A DNA stretch of 64,000 nucleotides from JBMNCQ01 sp049366715. GTDB taxonomy: Bacteria > Bacillota > Peptococcia > Peptococcales > BICA1-8. Where the stretch lies: NCBI GenBank assembly GCA_049366715.1, contig JBMNCQ010000059.1, forward strand, positions 62,001 through 126,000. Reading direction: 5' to 3'. Both the position numbers and the translations under genes were made by a program. The notes under the pieces were generated by a model that was not told the DNA's origin, did not search any database, and saw only the letters and a list, made by a program, of their open reading frames with translations. Shown piece by piece: positions 8,286 to 17,382 of this stretch (positions within the stretch are counted from its first letter, which is position 1; each line of letters opens with the position of its first letter).

Positions 8286-9498
8286 AATTGTCGAGCCTTA
8301 TTATGATGAAGCCTATAATTGTATACGCTGTGGGGTTTGTCAATCAGTTTGCCCTGTTTATGCCGTTGAAAAACATGAAGGAACTGTTGCCAGGGGGAAA
8401 ATCCGTTTAGTTAGAGAATTAGTTGAGGGGAAAGTGGAATTAACTCCCCGTCTGCGTTCCTTTATGGACTTATGTCTGGGTTGTGGTGCCTGTACGGAGA
8501 ATTGTCCTCCCAAGGTAAGAGGGGATAAGATCGTTACTGCTGCCAGGGCCCAGTTTGTAAAGGATCAGGGCCTGCCATTTGTTTTCAACATAGGCTTGAG
8601 ATGGGTATTGAAAAACCCTGCTTTGACCCAGGGTGTCTTTTCTTCTCTGGGGATAGCCAGATCCACGGCAGTTAATAAATTATTGCCCAAAAGCTTAAAA
8701 GAGCTGGAAGATATCATTCCTCCTTTGCCTAAGGAAACTTTCTGGCAGCTATACAAAAAGCGGCAACCCTTGAAAAGTGAGAAAAAAGTGGGCTATTTTG
8801 TAGGCTGCATGACCAATTTGGTTTTTCCCCAGGTCGGCCTGGCCGTCTTAGATGTTCTGGAAAGGCATGGTTACGAAGTTGTCGTTCCCCAGGCTTATTG
8901 CTGTGGGATACCCCATTATATCTCCGGGGATGTAGACACTGCCCGGGCTTTAGCTGAGAAAAATATGAAAGTTTTTCTGGAAAGCGGTGTCGGAACGATT
9001 CTAACGGACTGCGGTTCCTGCGGAGGGACGTTAAAAGAGTATACCGAGTGGCTGGATCGTGAAGATGCCCGGGCTTTTAGCAAAAAAATCAGGGATATCT
9101 CCGAGTTTTTAGTGAATGAGGTAAAGGTTGAACCCGGAACGCAGGAAGTAGCGGGAACCGTTACTTATCATGATTCCTGTCATTTAAACCGGAGTATGGG
9201 CGTTAAAACAGAACCGCGGGAACTCTTGAAAGCAATAAAGGGCCTTAAATTTGTGGAATTGCCGGAAGCCGACAGGTGCTGCGGCGGCGCAGGGACATTT
9301 AATTTTAAAAAGTATGATGTTTCCATGAAAATCTTAAAAAGAAAAATGGCTAATGCCGAAAGTACGGAAGCAGAAGCTCTGGCTGTAGGCTGTCCTGGCT
9401 GCAGGATTCAGCTTTCTCATGGTATCCGCAAATATTCCCATAATCTTAAAAATGTCGTCCATCCCGTAGAATTGCTGGCCCGGTCCTACGAGGTATAA
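8278..9498 (+). CDS. glcF: Fe-S subunit of 2-hydroxyacid oxidase (GlcF type)
   Basis: A 406-residue iron-sulfur partner of GlcD. Two N-terminal [4Fe-4S] motifs (CIRCGVCQSVCP and CLGCGACTENCP) are followed by two CCG domains, seen as YCCGIPHYISG and DRCCGGAGTFN, as in heterodisulfide reductase-like proteins. ATG 8278 is preferred over an in-frame GTG at 8269 because GAGGAG lies at the right distance. It probably passes electrons from the flavin to a membrane or soluble carrier. The pair feeds a 2-oxo acid to the oxidoreductase upstream. Confidence 0.9.
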   Translation: MHKIVEPYYDEAYNCIRCGVCQSVCPVYAVEKHEGTVARGKIRLVRELVEGKVELTPRLRSFMDLCLGCGACTENCPPKVRGDKIVTAARAQFVKDQGLPFVFNIGLRWVLKNPALTQGVFSSLGIARSTAVNKLLPKSLKELEDIIPPLPKETFWQLYKKRQPLKSEKKVGYFVGCMTNLVFPQVGLAVLDVLERHGYEVVVPQAYCCGIPHYISGDVDTARALAEKNMKVFLESGVGTILTDCGSCGGTLKEYTEWLDREDARAFSKKIRDISEFLVNEVKVEPGTQEVAGTVTYHDSCHLNRSMGVKTEPRELLKAIKGLKFVELPEADRCCGGAGTFNFKKYDVSMKILKRKMANAESTEAEALAVGCPGCRIQLSHGIRKYSHNLKNVVHPVELLARSYEV

Positions 9499-9594
9499 AT
9501 TTTTTTTATATCATAAATTCGGAATAATGTAAAAATTTAGAATTAAAGTTATTGGGTTGGGAAAATATAGAAGATTAAGAAAGGAAGTGTATAT

Positions 9595-10731
9595 ATGAGT
9601 AAAAAATCTGCATTATCGGCTCCTTTTGCTCTTGCTTTTGTCTGGTTTACAACCCATTTCGGCGGAGGATTTGCCTCAGGAAGACAGGCAGTAGAATTCT
9701 ATAATAGTTTTGGATGGTATGCAATATTTACCCCTCTTATTTCCGTTACGATTATGGCTCTTGTCTATTATTACGCCTGGGATTTTACCGTAGTTAAGAA
9801 GACTTATGATTACAAAAACTGGGCCAACCAATTCTTTAAACCCTATGAAAAGGTCTTTGCAAATTTGTATGAAATCATGTTTAATCTAATCTTACTTACG
9901 GCTACCGCCGTAGCTTTTGCCACAGGAGGAGCAACGATTGCCACAACATTAGGTACGCCGTATATTTTCAATACAATTGTGATAGCTATTGCGATCTTCT
10001 TTTTAACGATTTTTGGTGCGGATCTGATCAGAAAGGCAGCCTCTTATATGGGCATCTTAATAATCGTTGGCTTATTGGTTATTTACGGCGCAAACTTAAT
10101 CGCCAGATTGCCGCAGATTATGGAAATACTTAAAACCGCTCCTAGTCCCCAGGGATTTTGGCCTGCTTTATGGAATGCCATTGTCTATGCAGGTTTTCAG
10201 GCAACTTTAATCGGGTCTTTTGTGGCGGTTTCAGACGTATTGGAAGATAGAGCAGCTGCCCGAAAGGCAACGATTTACGGCTATATTATCAATGGCGGAC
10301 TTTTGCTGCTGGCCTCTGTAGTATTAATGTCCTTCTATCCTGAAATTTTGCCGGAGTCGGTTCCGATGATTTACGTTTTGAGACATGGTGTAGGCGCAGG
10401 GTGGATGGAAATAATTATTTCCTTATTAATTCTTTTGGGCGTTATTTCTACAGGTGTTAATCTTATTTATGGCGGGGCGAAAAGAATGATTGGGATCTGG
10501 CCTTCCGGGGGAGATGTTAAGCGGGAAAGAAAAAGAAATATCATAGCATCGGCAATTTATGTATTGATAACCTGGGGAATTGCTTTATTCGGATTAATTC
10601 CGCTGGTTGCCAAAGGCTATGGGTATATCGGATATGTATCGATTTTCGTAATCATTATTCCTGTATTGATTAAAGGATTTTTCTTTAGAGATTGGGTGGG
10701 GAAGGATAGTAAAGATACGATAAAAATATAA
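9595..10731 (+). CDS. YkvI-type membrane transporter (APC-like)
   Basis: A 378-residue integral membrane protein with about ten hydrophobic segments, resembling the uncharacterised YkvI family of the amino acid/polyamine/cation transporter fold. The N-terminal FGGGFASGRQ segment breaks the first helix, a usual substrate or ion site in this fold. It is the last gene of the hydroxyacid block and has a ribosome site GAAAGGAAG. By position it may import the substrate of the upstream enzymes, but YkvI proteins have no firmly known substrate. Confidence 0.75.
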   Translation: MSKKSALSAPFALAFVWFTTHFGGGFASGRQAVEFYNSFGWYAIFTPLISVTIMALVYYYAWDFTVVKKTYDYKNWANQFFKPYEKVFANLYEIMFNLILLTATAVAFATGGATIATTLGTPYIFNTIVIAIAIFFLTIFGADLIRKAASYMGILIIVGLLVIYGANLIARLPQIMEILKTAPSPQGFWPALWNAIVYAGFQATLIGSFVAVSDVLEDRAAARKATIYGYIINGGLLLLASVVLMSFYPEILPESVPMIYVLRHGVGAGWMEIIISLLILLGVISTGVNLIYGGAKRMIGIWPSGGDVKRERKRNIIASAIYVLITWGIALFGLIPLVAKGYGYIGYVSIFVIIIPVLIKGFFFRDWVGKDSKDTIKI

Positions 10732-10755
10732 ATAGTCATCTTTAAGTTTTTTATT

Positions 10756-10786
10756 GCAGAAAGACCTGTTCCGCAGGTCTTTCTGC
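10756..10786. terminator. Hairpin between convergent genes
   Basis: A perfect 13-bp stem (10756-10768 with 10774-10786, loop TTCCG) lies between the transporter and the convergent repressor gene. No T run follows on either strand, so termination in both directions is likely but not certain. Confidence 0.6.
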
Positions 10787-10820
10787 ATAATGATGATCTT
10801 TAACAATCTGTGGCCGACGG

Positions 10821-11543
10821 CTAGTCCTGAATCGTCTTATGGATTTCTTCTAAAGCACCGGATAGATGCCGCAACATTTTTTCATTGGCAGACTGCCCGT
10901 TTTGGGCTTTAATCTCTTCATAAATCTGAACATGTTCGTCTAAGGTACTCAAAGCAAGCTGGTCTGATTTAATCCGTTCATGTACGGCTAAATCTACCGA
11001 TTCGGCTAAAGAATCGGCAATGGTGCGGTATAAGCGCAATAATAAAGAATTGCTGGCAGCTTTGGCGATTAGATAATGGAACCGGATATCTGCTTTTACC
11101 CAATTTTTGATATTCCGGATCGAGGCCTGCATTTCTTCCAGGGCTTTTTCCATTTGAGCCAGGTCCTGTGCATTTCTGCGCTGGGCGGCCAGATTTGCTC
11201 CGGAGGATTCTAAAATTAATCTTACTTCCATCAGTTCTTCAAGGGAATTATTTTCAATGGAAAGAGCCATAGCTAGAGGAAGAATGGTGTCATCATTGAC
11301 TTTTTTTATGTAAGTCCCGGAACCGGGGATGACTTCTATTAAGCCTAGTATTTCCAGAACCCTAAAGGCTTCCCGCAGTGAATTCCTGCTCACTTCTAAA
11401 GCCGCAGCTAAATCTCTTTCGCTGGGCAGGCGTTCTCCCGGTTGAAAATTTGCCTCAGAAAAAAATTTTTGCAGTTCTACAAATATCTGTGCCGATAATT
11501 TTTTGCGATTGACTGGATTGATAATCATATATTTCCTCCGCAT
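10821..11543 (-). CDS. FadR-family (GntR/FCD) transcriptional regulator
   Basis: A 240-residue repressor of the FadR subfamily. Residues ~15-80 form the GntR winged helix, with GERLPSERDLAAALEVSRNSLREAFRVLE as the recognition region. The C-terminal FCD domain holds the metal and ligand site, with DIRFH and DEHV giving its Asp and His ligands. FCD regulators commonly sense short organic acids, and its position beside the hydroxyacid block points to control of that block. Translation may start at this position or at the Met six codons in. It is convergent with the transporter and divergent from the PfpI gene. Confidence 0.9.
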   Translation of the reverse strand: MRRKYMIINPVNRKKLSAQIFVELQKFFSEANFQPGERLPSERDLAAALEVSRNSLREAFRVLEILGLIEVIPGSGTYIKKVNDDTILPLAMALSIENNSLEELMEVRLILESSGANLAAQRRNAQDLAQMEKALEEMQASIRNIKNWVKADIRFHYLIAKAASNSLLLRLYRTIADSLAESVDLAVHERIKSDQLALSTLDEHVQIYEEIKAQNGQSANEKMLRHLSGALEEIHKTIQD

Positions 11544-11743
11544 CTTAGTCGAAAATACCTATCACAATCAGGGATAATAATTTTTTATTACCGTTCAAAA
11601 TATAGGTTAATTTTAAAGTGGTTTTCTAATATAATTATATAATAAAAATAATGATTCGCAATTTATAATTATCTGCCCTACGATGAGTAATTTATTGTTC
11701 AATAATATGAACAGGCTGCTGAAAGGAAAATGAGGTGATATAA

Positions 11744-12325
11744 TTGATTACAATTGGAATCTTAATATTCCCGATGGTTGAAGAATTAGATTTTGTGGGA
11801 CCCTTTGAAGTGCTGAGCTATCTTAATAAAATAAGGCCGGGCAGTACCAAGGTTCTGCTCATAGCGGAAAACAAGGAACCTATCCAGGCCTTTAACGGGA
11901 TGCGAGTTATCCCCGATGCCGATCTGGATGAGTGTCCCCAGCTGGATATTCTGGTTATTCCCGGTGGTAAGGGCCGGATGGAAGCTATGTATAATGAAAA
12001 AATTAAAAAATTTATTCTTAAACAGGAGCCCCGGGCTCGGTATATTACTTCAGTCTGCACAGGTGCTTTTATGCTAGCCGAGGCAGGACTTTTAAAAGGA
12101 AAGAAGGCCACAACATATCAGGGGGCTTTGGCTGAACTTGCCGGTTATCACGAAATTTCGGTAGAACAGGATAAAGTGGTCGCCGACGGCAAAGTTGTTA
12201 CGGCCGGAGGAGTAAGCTCCGGTTTAGAACTAGGGTTTTATTTGTTAAAAGAATTATTTGATGTCCCTTTAGCCCAGGAAGTCGCCGACAAAATTGAATA
12301 CCGCATTGATGTAAACAATATATAG
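11744..12325 (+). CDS. DJ-1/PfpI family protein
   Basis: A 193-residue class I glutamine-amidotransferase-like protein. The nucleophile elbow is SVCTGAFML with Cys105, and the run GLLKGKKATTYQGAL after it is like isonitrile hydratases and AraC-type DJ-1 proteins. Hydratase, glyoxalase or chaperone roles are all possible. The TTG start at 11744 has TGAGGTGAT at the proper distance. It is a single-gene unit with its own terminator, read divergently from the FadR-type regulator across a 200-bp AT-rich region. Confidence 0.85.
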   Translation: MITIGILIFPMVEELDFVGPFEVLSYLNKIRPGSTKVLLIAENKEPIQAFNGMRVIPDADLDECPQLDILVIPGGKGRMEAMYNEKIKKFILKQEPRARYITSVCTGAFMLAEAGLLKGKKATTYQGALAELAGYHEISVEQDKVVADGKVVTAGGVSSGLELGFYLLKELFDVPLAQEVADKIEYRIDVNNI

Positions 12326-12350
12326 TCTGCCGGCTTCGGCAGATTTTTTT
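12326..12350 (+). terminator. Intrinsic terminator after PfpI gene
   Basis: TCTGCCG (12326-12332) and CGGCAGA (12337-12343) form a tight GC-rich stem with a 4-nt loop, followed by seven T, starting right after the stop codon. Confidence 0.92.
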
Positions 12351-12443
12351 ATCTGAAACAGGCAACAGAAAAATTTAAGCTAATAAAATTTTTGTTTCAA
12401 CCCCATAATATTACAGGAGTAATAAATAGGGGGAACTGGGAAA

Positions 12444-14627
12444 TTGGTACTGGAAGGTGCAAAAAAAGCAGGAACTTTTTTGATGATGATCTTTATTTTG
12501 ACGACGGTCCTATCTCTTCCGGACATTGCCTGGGGAGAAGAGGGGTCCCCGTTGGCTGTCCTGATCATTCTGGACAGGGTTAATGTTGAGGATATTAAGG
12601 ACTGCCCGAATATCCGCAAAATAATTAGCAATGGTGCAATGGGTCTTATGAATATCAGAACGGCCGGCAGGTATGATGCCGGCAGCGGGTATTTGAGTAT
12701 CGGCGCGGGCACCAGGGCATCTGCCCTTAGCGGCGGTAAAAAGGTTTATCAATGGGGAGAAACAGTCGAGGGGGAAAAAGCTGAAATATTATTCGAAAAT
12801 ATTACAGGCCGGGAGCCTGCCCCGGGAAACCTCGTGGTTTTGGACATGCCTGTTTTAATCGCGGAAAATAAAAAATTAGACCACGAAGTTACTCCCGGTC
12901 TTTTGGGGGAAGTCCTGCAAAAGCATCATGTTAAAGTAACCTTGCTGGGCGCTGCCGATACCGCCCTAGGTAAAAATAGGGCCGGGGCCTTAATTGCAAT
13001 GAATAAACTGGGATTAGTTCAACAGGGAGAAGTGACGGGCGTTGACAGCAGAGATGTAGAAAGCCCGTTTTTACTGAAAACAGACTATATCCAGATACGG
13101 GAGTTATTTAAAAAATATGCACCGGAAAAAGGATTAATTGTCATCCAGCTGGGGGATCCGGTCAGAAGCGACGGTTACCGGCAATATTTGCCGCCGGCCA
13201 GGGGAGAGGCCTTCAGAAGCAATGCTTTAGCTGACGCGGATGACTTTATCGGTGAGATATTTGCTGAGCTTAATTTAGCCGAAGATCTTTTCATGATTAT
13301 TACCCCTTTCCCCTCCTTAAACGGATATAATCAAAAGGATTTGCTGACGCCTTTTATTATGGCCGGCAAGGATATCAAAGCCGGATTAACCGTTACTCCT
13401 ACTACCAGGCGGCCGGGTATTTTAACAAATATGGATGTGGCACCGACAATATTGTCTTTTTTTGACATAGAAATTCCCTCAGCAATGCTGGGGCAGCCTG
13501 TTGCGGGCATCAGCCGGGAAAACAGTTTAGAGCAGCTGCTGAAATTAAATCACCAGATAACAAGTACTTATCTGCACAGGGCCTATCTGATAAAGCCCTT
13601 TGTAGCTCTGCAGATCATTATTTCCCTGGGCTTTTTAGTCCTTTTTTTCCTAAGAAAGCAATGGCTGAAATATTTAAAGCCATTAATTTTAGCCGGGATG
13701 TCTATTCCCCTGGTATTATTGTTTTTAGGCCGGTTTGTTTCCAATAGTCTTACCGCACAATATCTATGGCTGGTTGTGCTGACAGCTCTTTTGATTTTTG
13801 TATTTACCAGATTCCGGGAAACTTTAGTAATCGTTTCTCTGCTTTGTCTGATAACGGGACTATGTATTTTAAGCGACTTATTTTTTGGTGCCCCGTTGAT
13901 GAAAGTATCGGCCCTGGGTTATGATCCCATCGGGGGATCCCGTTATTACGGCCTGGGTAATGAATATATGGGCGTCCTAATTGGGGCTTTGATTATCGGC
14001 TGTACTTCTTTATTGGATAAGGTTAAAGCGGATAAAAAGGGAGTATTTCCGGTTGCTCTGCTTTTTCTGGCAGCCTTTTATTTAATTCTTTCCCCCTCTT
14101 TCGGCAGTAATGTAGGAGGCACCATTAGCGGATTCGGTGCTTTTTCCATAACTCTGCTGCTGGCTTTAAAAATCAAGCCGAACTCTAAACATTTCCTATT
14201 TCTCGGGTGCGGTCTTTTCCTTTCTCTTGTCGTATTGTTTTTCCTCCTTAGTCAATTTTCACCGCCAAGTCATATTAGTAAAACGGCAGATTTAATAAAA
14301 GAAAACGGCTTATTCTCTTTACTGGCAATTTTCAGCAGAAAACTGGCTATGAATTATAAGCTGATAAGATATACGGTATGGACCAGGGCCTTATTAGCTT
14401 CAATAGCCGTAATTGCCGCCTTGCTTTATCGGCCGCCCTATCTTCTCCGCAAGATATTTCAGAAAAACGAGTATCTTTACAGCGGCTTCATCGGAACGGG
14501 AGTGGGCTGTTTATTGGCACTGATTTGCAATGATTCGGGAATAGTAGCTGCAGCAACAATGATGATTTTTATCGCTTTACCCGTAATGCTCCTGGTCATT
14601 GAAGAAATAGGGGGGGCATCATCTTAA
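12444..14627 (+). CDS. Membrane protein with alkaline-phosphatase-like ectodomain
   Basis: A 727-residue protein not assigned to a named function. After a signal-like hydrophobic segment (residues ~8-30) a ~340-residue extracytoplasmic part starts AVLIILDRVN and has the layout of an alkaline-phosphatase or phosphoglycerate-mutase fold (ILTNMDVAPTILSFF is typical near the end of such domains). About ten membrane helices follow from residue ~385 to the end, with a GSRYYGLGNEYMG loop. It overlaps the next gene, a glycosyltransferase, by 1 bp, so both probably act on an envelope glycan or lipid. The start is TTG 12444; ATG 12483 is an alternative. Confidence 0.7.
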   Translation: MVLEGAKKAGTFLMMIFILTTVLSLPDIAWGEEGSPLAVLIILDRVNVEDIKDCPNIRKIISNGAMGLMNIRTAGRYDAGSGYLSIGAGTRASALSGGKKVYQWGETVEGEKAEILFENITGREPAPGNLVVLDMPVLIAENKKLDHEVTPGLLGEVLQKHHVKVTLLGAADTALGKNRAGALIAMNKLGLVQQGEVTGVDSRDVESPFLLKTDYIQIRELFKKYAPEKGLIVIQLGDPVRSDGYRQYLPPARGEAFRSNALADADDFIGEIFAELNLAEDLFMIITPFPSLNGYNQKDLLTPFIMAGKDIKAGLTVTPTTRRPGILTNMDVAPTILSFFDIEIPSAMLGQPVAGISRENSLEQLLKLNHQITSTYLHRAYLIKPFVALQIIISLGFLVLFFLRKQWLKYLKPLILAGMSIPLVLLFLGRFVSNSLTAQYLWLVVLTALLIFVFTRFRETLVIVSLLCLITGLCILSDLFFGAPLMKVSALGYDPIGGSRYYGLGNEYMGVLIGALIIGCTSLLDKVKADKKGVFPVALLFLAAFYLILSPSFGSNVGGTISGFGAFSITLLLALKIKPNSKHFLFLGCGLFLSLVVLFFLLSQFSPPSHISKTADLIKENGLFSLLAIFSRKLAMNYKLIRYTVWTRALLASIAVIAALLYRPPYLLRKIFQKNEYLYSGFIGTGVGCLLALICNDSGIVAAATMMIFIALPVMLLVIEEIGGASS

Positions 14628-15757
14628 TGGAAAAAATAAATGTGCTGCACATAATCCGGGAAGCTGAAGGCGGGATGAAAAAACACGTAGAAAGTATCGT
14701 GAAAGGTCTGGATAAAGAAAAGTTCAAGACGGTATTAATATGCAGTAAAGGGCAGTACCCTGAAAAAATCAGGCCGGAAGTAAATTTGCATATATACGAA
14801 ATGAATATTGGCGATCGGCAGAAGGTAGGGAAAATGCTTGCTTTAATAAGGCAGATTGCCGCCGTAATTGAAAGTCACAGCATAGATATTATTCATAATC
14901 ATGGTATTGCCGCGGCAATCATCGGGTCCTTAGCCGGTGTTGCGAAAAATTGTTCTATTGTGTCAACGATCCATAACTTTCCTAATCGTCAAACTACCTG
15001 CCTGAAACAAATACTGACGAATTGGGCCGCACAAAAATTGTTAAGCTATAATGAGAAAGTTCTGGTTGTTTCTCAGGCCTTACGGCTTGAATTAGCTAAG
15101 TCCTGGTCTTTGCCGGCAGCCAGGATGCACTTGGTATACAACGGAGTGGAGATTGCAGATATTCTGCAAAAAAGTAAATTAAAGGGAGAGGAATTGCCTA
15201 TCCCGGGGGATGGGAAAATAATTCTTACCATAGCACGTCTTATACCGGATAAAGGAGTGGATGATTTTATCAGAGCCGCCGCCGTAATTTTACATAGTCC
15301 GCAAGAGGAAAAGTATGTTTTTTGGATAGCCGGAAACGGGCCTGAAAAGGATTATCTGCAAAATCTTTCCTGTGAATTGGGTGTTATGGATAATATGGTA
15401 TTCTTGGGTTTCCGCCAGGATATTTATCCTCTTATAACGAAATGTGATGCGGTGGTGCTTGCCTCCAAAAAAGAAGGACTGGGATTGGCTCTGTTGGAGG
15501 CCATGGTATTGCGTAAGCCTGTTATTGCTACCCAAACAGGCGGGATTCCGGAAGTGATTAGTCCAGGCCATACCGGAAGATTAGTTCCTCCGGCCAGTCC
15601 TGATTTATTAGCCCGGACAATAGTGGATGTATTCCGGCAAGATGCCGAAACGTCGGTAATGATCGACAAGGCTTTTCAAAAGGTAACGGAAGTTTTTTCC
15701 CGGGAAAAAATGCTCCGGGATATTGAACAAATATATGCTGACTTAGTCAAGAAGTAA
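14627..15757 (+). CDS. Family 4 glycosyltransferase
   Basis: A 376-residue GT-B glycosyltransferase. The N-terminal acceptor domain contains GGMKKHVESIVKGL, and the C-terminal nucleotide-sugar domain holds ARLIPDKGVDDFI and the KKEGLGLALLEAM stretch, whose two Glu residues are the EX7E motif of GT4 retaining enzymes. Cytoplasmic or peripheral to the membrane. TAATG coupling to the preceding membrane protein suggests both serve one envelope polysaccharide or glycolipid step. The acceptor is unknown. Confidence 0.9.
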   Translation: MEKINVLHIIREAEGGMKKHVESIVKGLDKEKFKTVLICSKGQYPEKIRPEVNLHIYEMNIGDRQKVGKMLALIRQIAAVIESHSIDIIHNHGIAAAIIGSLAGVAKNCSIVSTIHNFPNRQTTCLKQILTNWAAQKLLSYNEKVLVVSQALRLELAKSWSLPAARMHLVYNGVEIADILQKSKLKGEELPIPGDGKIILTIARLIPDKGVDDFIRAAAVILHSPQEEKYVFWIAGNGPEKDYLQNLSCELGVMDNMVFLGFRQDIYPLITKCDAVVLASKKEGLGLALLEAMVLRKPVIATQTGGIPEVISPGHTGRLVPPASPDLLARTIVDVFRQDAETSVMIDKAFQKVTEVFSREKMLRDIEQIYADLVKK

Positions 15758-15931
15758 TTAAGTCAGGGGAAACTTAAGGCAGATTTAGACGTGGTCCCGC
15801 TCTGTAAAAAATAGTGTAAATTACTAAAAGAGCAGGAGACAGGAGGTAAAATGTAGTAATAATTGATGAAGCATTAAGTTTATTGCAGGGAATGAATGAC
15901 TATTTTGGAGTGCATAGAAGGAGGATTTAAA

Positions 15932-17323
15932 GTGGAAAAAGTGTCGGTAAGGCAAATTTATAAAGAAACCGGTAAATATCTGAACAAAGAAATTGAAATC
16001 TCCGGATGGGTAAGAACGATCCGGTCCTCCAAAGCTTTTGGGTTTATTGAATTAAATGACGGGACATTTTTTAAGAATATCCAGGTTGTCTTTGCAGAAC
16101 AGTTAGCTAATTTTACTGAAATAAGCAAATTAAATATTAGTTCGGCCATAATTGTTCAAGGTCGTATTGTTGAATCCCCCGGCGCGAACCAGGCCTTTGA
16201 AGTAAAAGCTGCTGCAATTAAAATAGAGGGTTTTTGTGATGCTGAATATCCGCTGCAGAAAAAAAGACATTCTTTCGAGTATTTAAGAACAATTGCCCAT
16301 CTCAGACCCAGAACGAATACTTTTGCGGCGGTTTTTCGGGTAAGGTCGCTGGTTGCCTATGCGATCCATAAGTTTTTCCAGGACAAAGGTTTTGTTTATG
16401 TTCATACGCCTATCATTACAGGAAGTGATGCCGAAGGAGCCGGTGAAATGTTTCGCATTACTACTCTGGATATAAACGACCTGCCGCGGACAGAGACAGG
16501 AAAAGTGGATTTCAGCAAAGATTTCTTTGGCCGGGAGACTAATTTAACCGTTAGTGGACAGTTAAATGCCGAAACTTATTGCATGGCTTTTCGGAATGTA
16601 TATACTTTTGGACCTACCTTTAGAGCGGAAAACTCCCATACTCCCCGCCATGCTGCAGAGTTTTGGATGATTGAGCCGGAGATTGCCTTCGCGGATTTAC
16701 AGGATAATATGGACCTGGCGGAAGAGATGATGAAGTATATGATTCATTATGTGTTGGAAAATGCTCCTGAGGAAATGGCTTTCTTCAATAAATTTATCGA
16801 TAAGGATTTATTTACAAGATTAGAAAATGTAATGAATTCTAATTTTGAACAGATTTCTTATACGGAGGCCATTGAGATTTTAGAAAGAGCAGGGGAAAAT
16901 TTTGCCTATCCTGTTAAATGGGGGCATGACCTGCAGACAGAACATGAAAGATATCTCACGGAAAGACATTTTAAAAAACCTGTTTTTGTAATTGATTATC
17001 CGAAAGAAATTAAAGCTTTCTATATGAGACTGAATGATGATGATAAAACAGTTGCCGCCATGGACCTCCTGGTTCCCGGAGTAGGAGAAATAGTCGGCGG
17101 AAGCCAGCGGGAGGAAAGATATGAAGTTCTGGAAGAGAGGATTTCCGGGCTGGGTTTCAATAGAGCGGATTACTGGTGGTATCTTGATCTGCGGAAGTAC
17201 GGAGGCACTAAACATGCCGGGTATGGTCTTGGTTTTGAACGGGCAATCATGTACCTGACAGGGATGACAAATATCAGGGATGTAATTGCTTTTCCCAGGA
17301 CCGCTGGTAGTGCGGATTTTTAA
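15932..17323 (+). CDS. asnS: Asparaginyl-tRNA synthetase
   Basis: A 463-residue class IIb synthetase that charges tRNA-Asn. The N-terminal OB fold (about residues 15-110, ISGWVRTIRSSKAFGFIELNDG) binds the anticodon. Class II motifs follow: motif 2 FRAENSHTPRHAAEFWMIEPE and motif 3 GYGLGFERAIMYLTG. The GTG start at 15932 follows GAAGGAGG; an upstream in-frame ATG lacks such a site. The 174-bp leader contains a strong AGGAGG placed before a start-stop pair (ATGTAG at about 15851) and one nested hairpin, but no T-box could be confirmed. Confidence 0.95.
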   Translation: MEKVSVRQIYKETGKYLNKEIEISGWVRTIRSSKAFGFIELNDGTFFKNIQVVFAEQLANFTEISKLNISSAIIVQGRIVESPGANQAFEVKAAAIKIEGFCDAEYPLQKKRHSFEYLRTIAHLRPRTNTFAAVFRVRSLVAYAIHKFFQDKGFVYVHTPIITGSDAEGAGEMFRITTLDINDLPRTETGKVDFSKDFFGRETNLTVSGQLNAETYCMAFRNVYTFGPTFRAENSHTPRHAAEFWMIEPEIAFADLQDNMDLAEEMMKYMIHYVLENAPEEMAFFNKFIDKDLFTRLENVMNSNFEQISYTEAIEILERAGENFAYPVKWGHDLQTEHERYLTERHFKKPVFVIDYPKEIKAFYMRLNDDDKTVAAMDLLVPGVGEIVGGSQREERYEVLEERISGLGFNRADYWWYLDLRKYGGTKHAGYGLGFERAIMYLTGMTNIRDVIAFPRTAGSADF

Positions 17324-17382
17324 GCAGAGACCGTATTGCGGCAAAATTGACCGGATTATCCGGCGTAAAGGAGTTGTTTGAG

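Noticed and set aside
15758..15931. T-box riboswitch before asnS
   Set aside because: A GTGGTCCCGC stretch looks somewhat like the T-box antiterminator core, but the leader is only 174 bp, the expected A is replaced, and neither a Stem I with an Asn specifier nor a terminator could be found.
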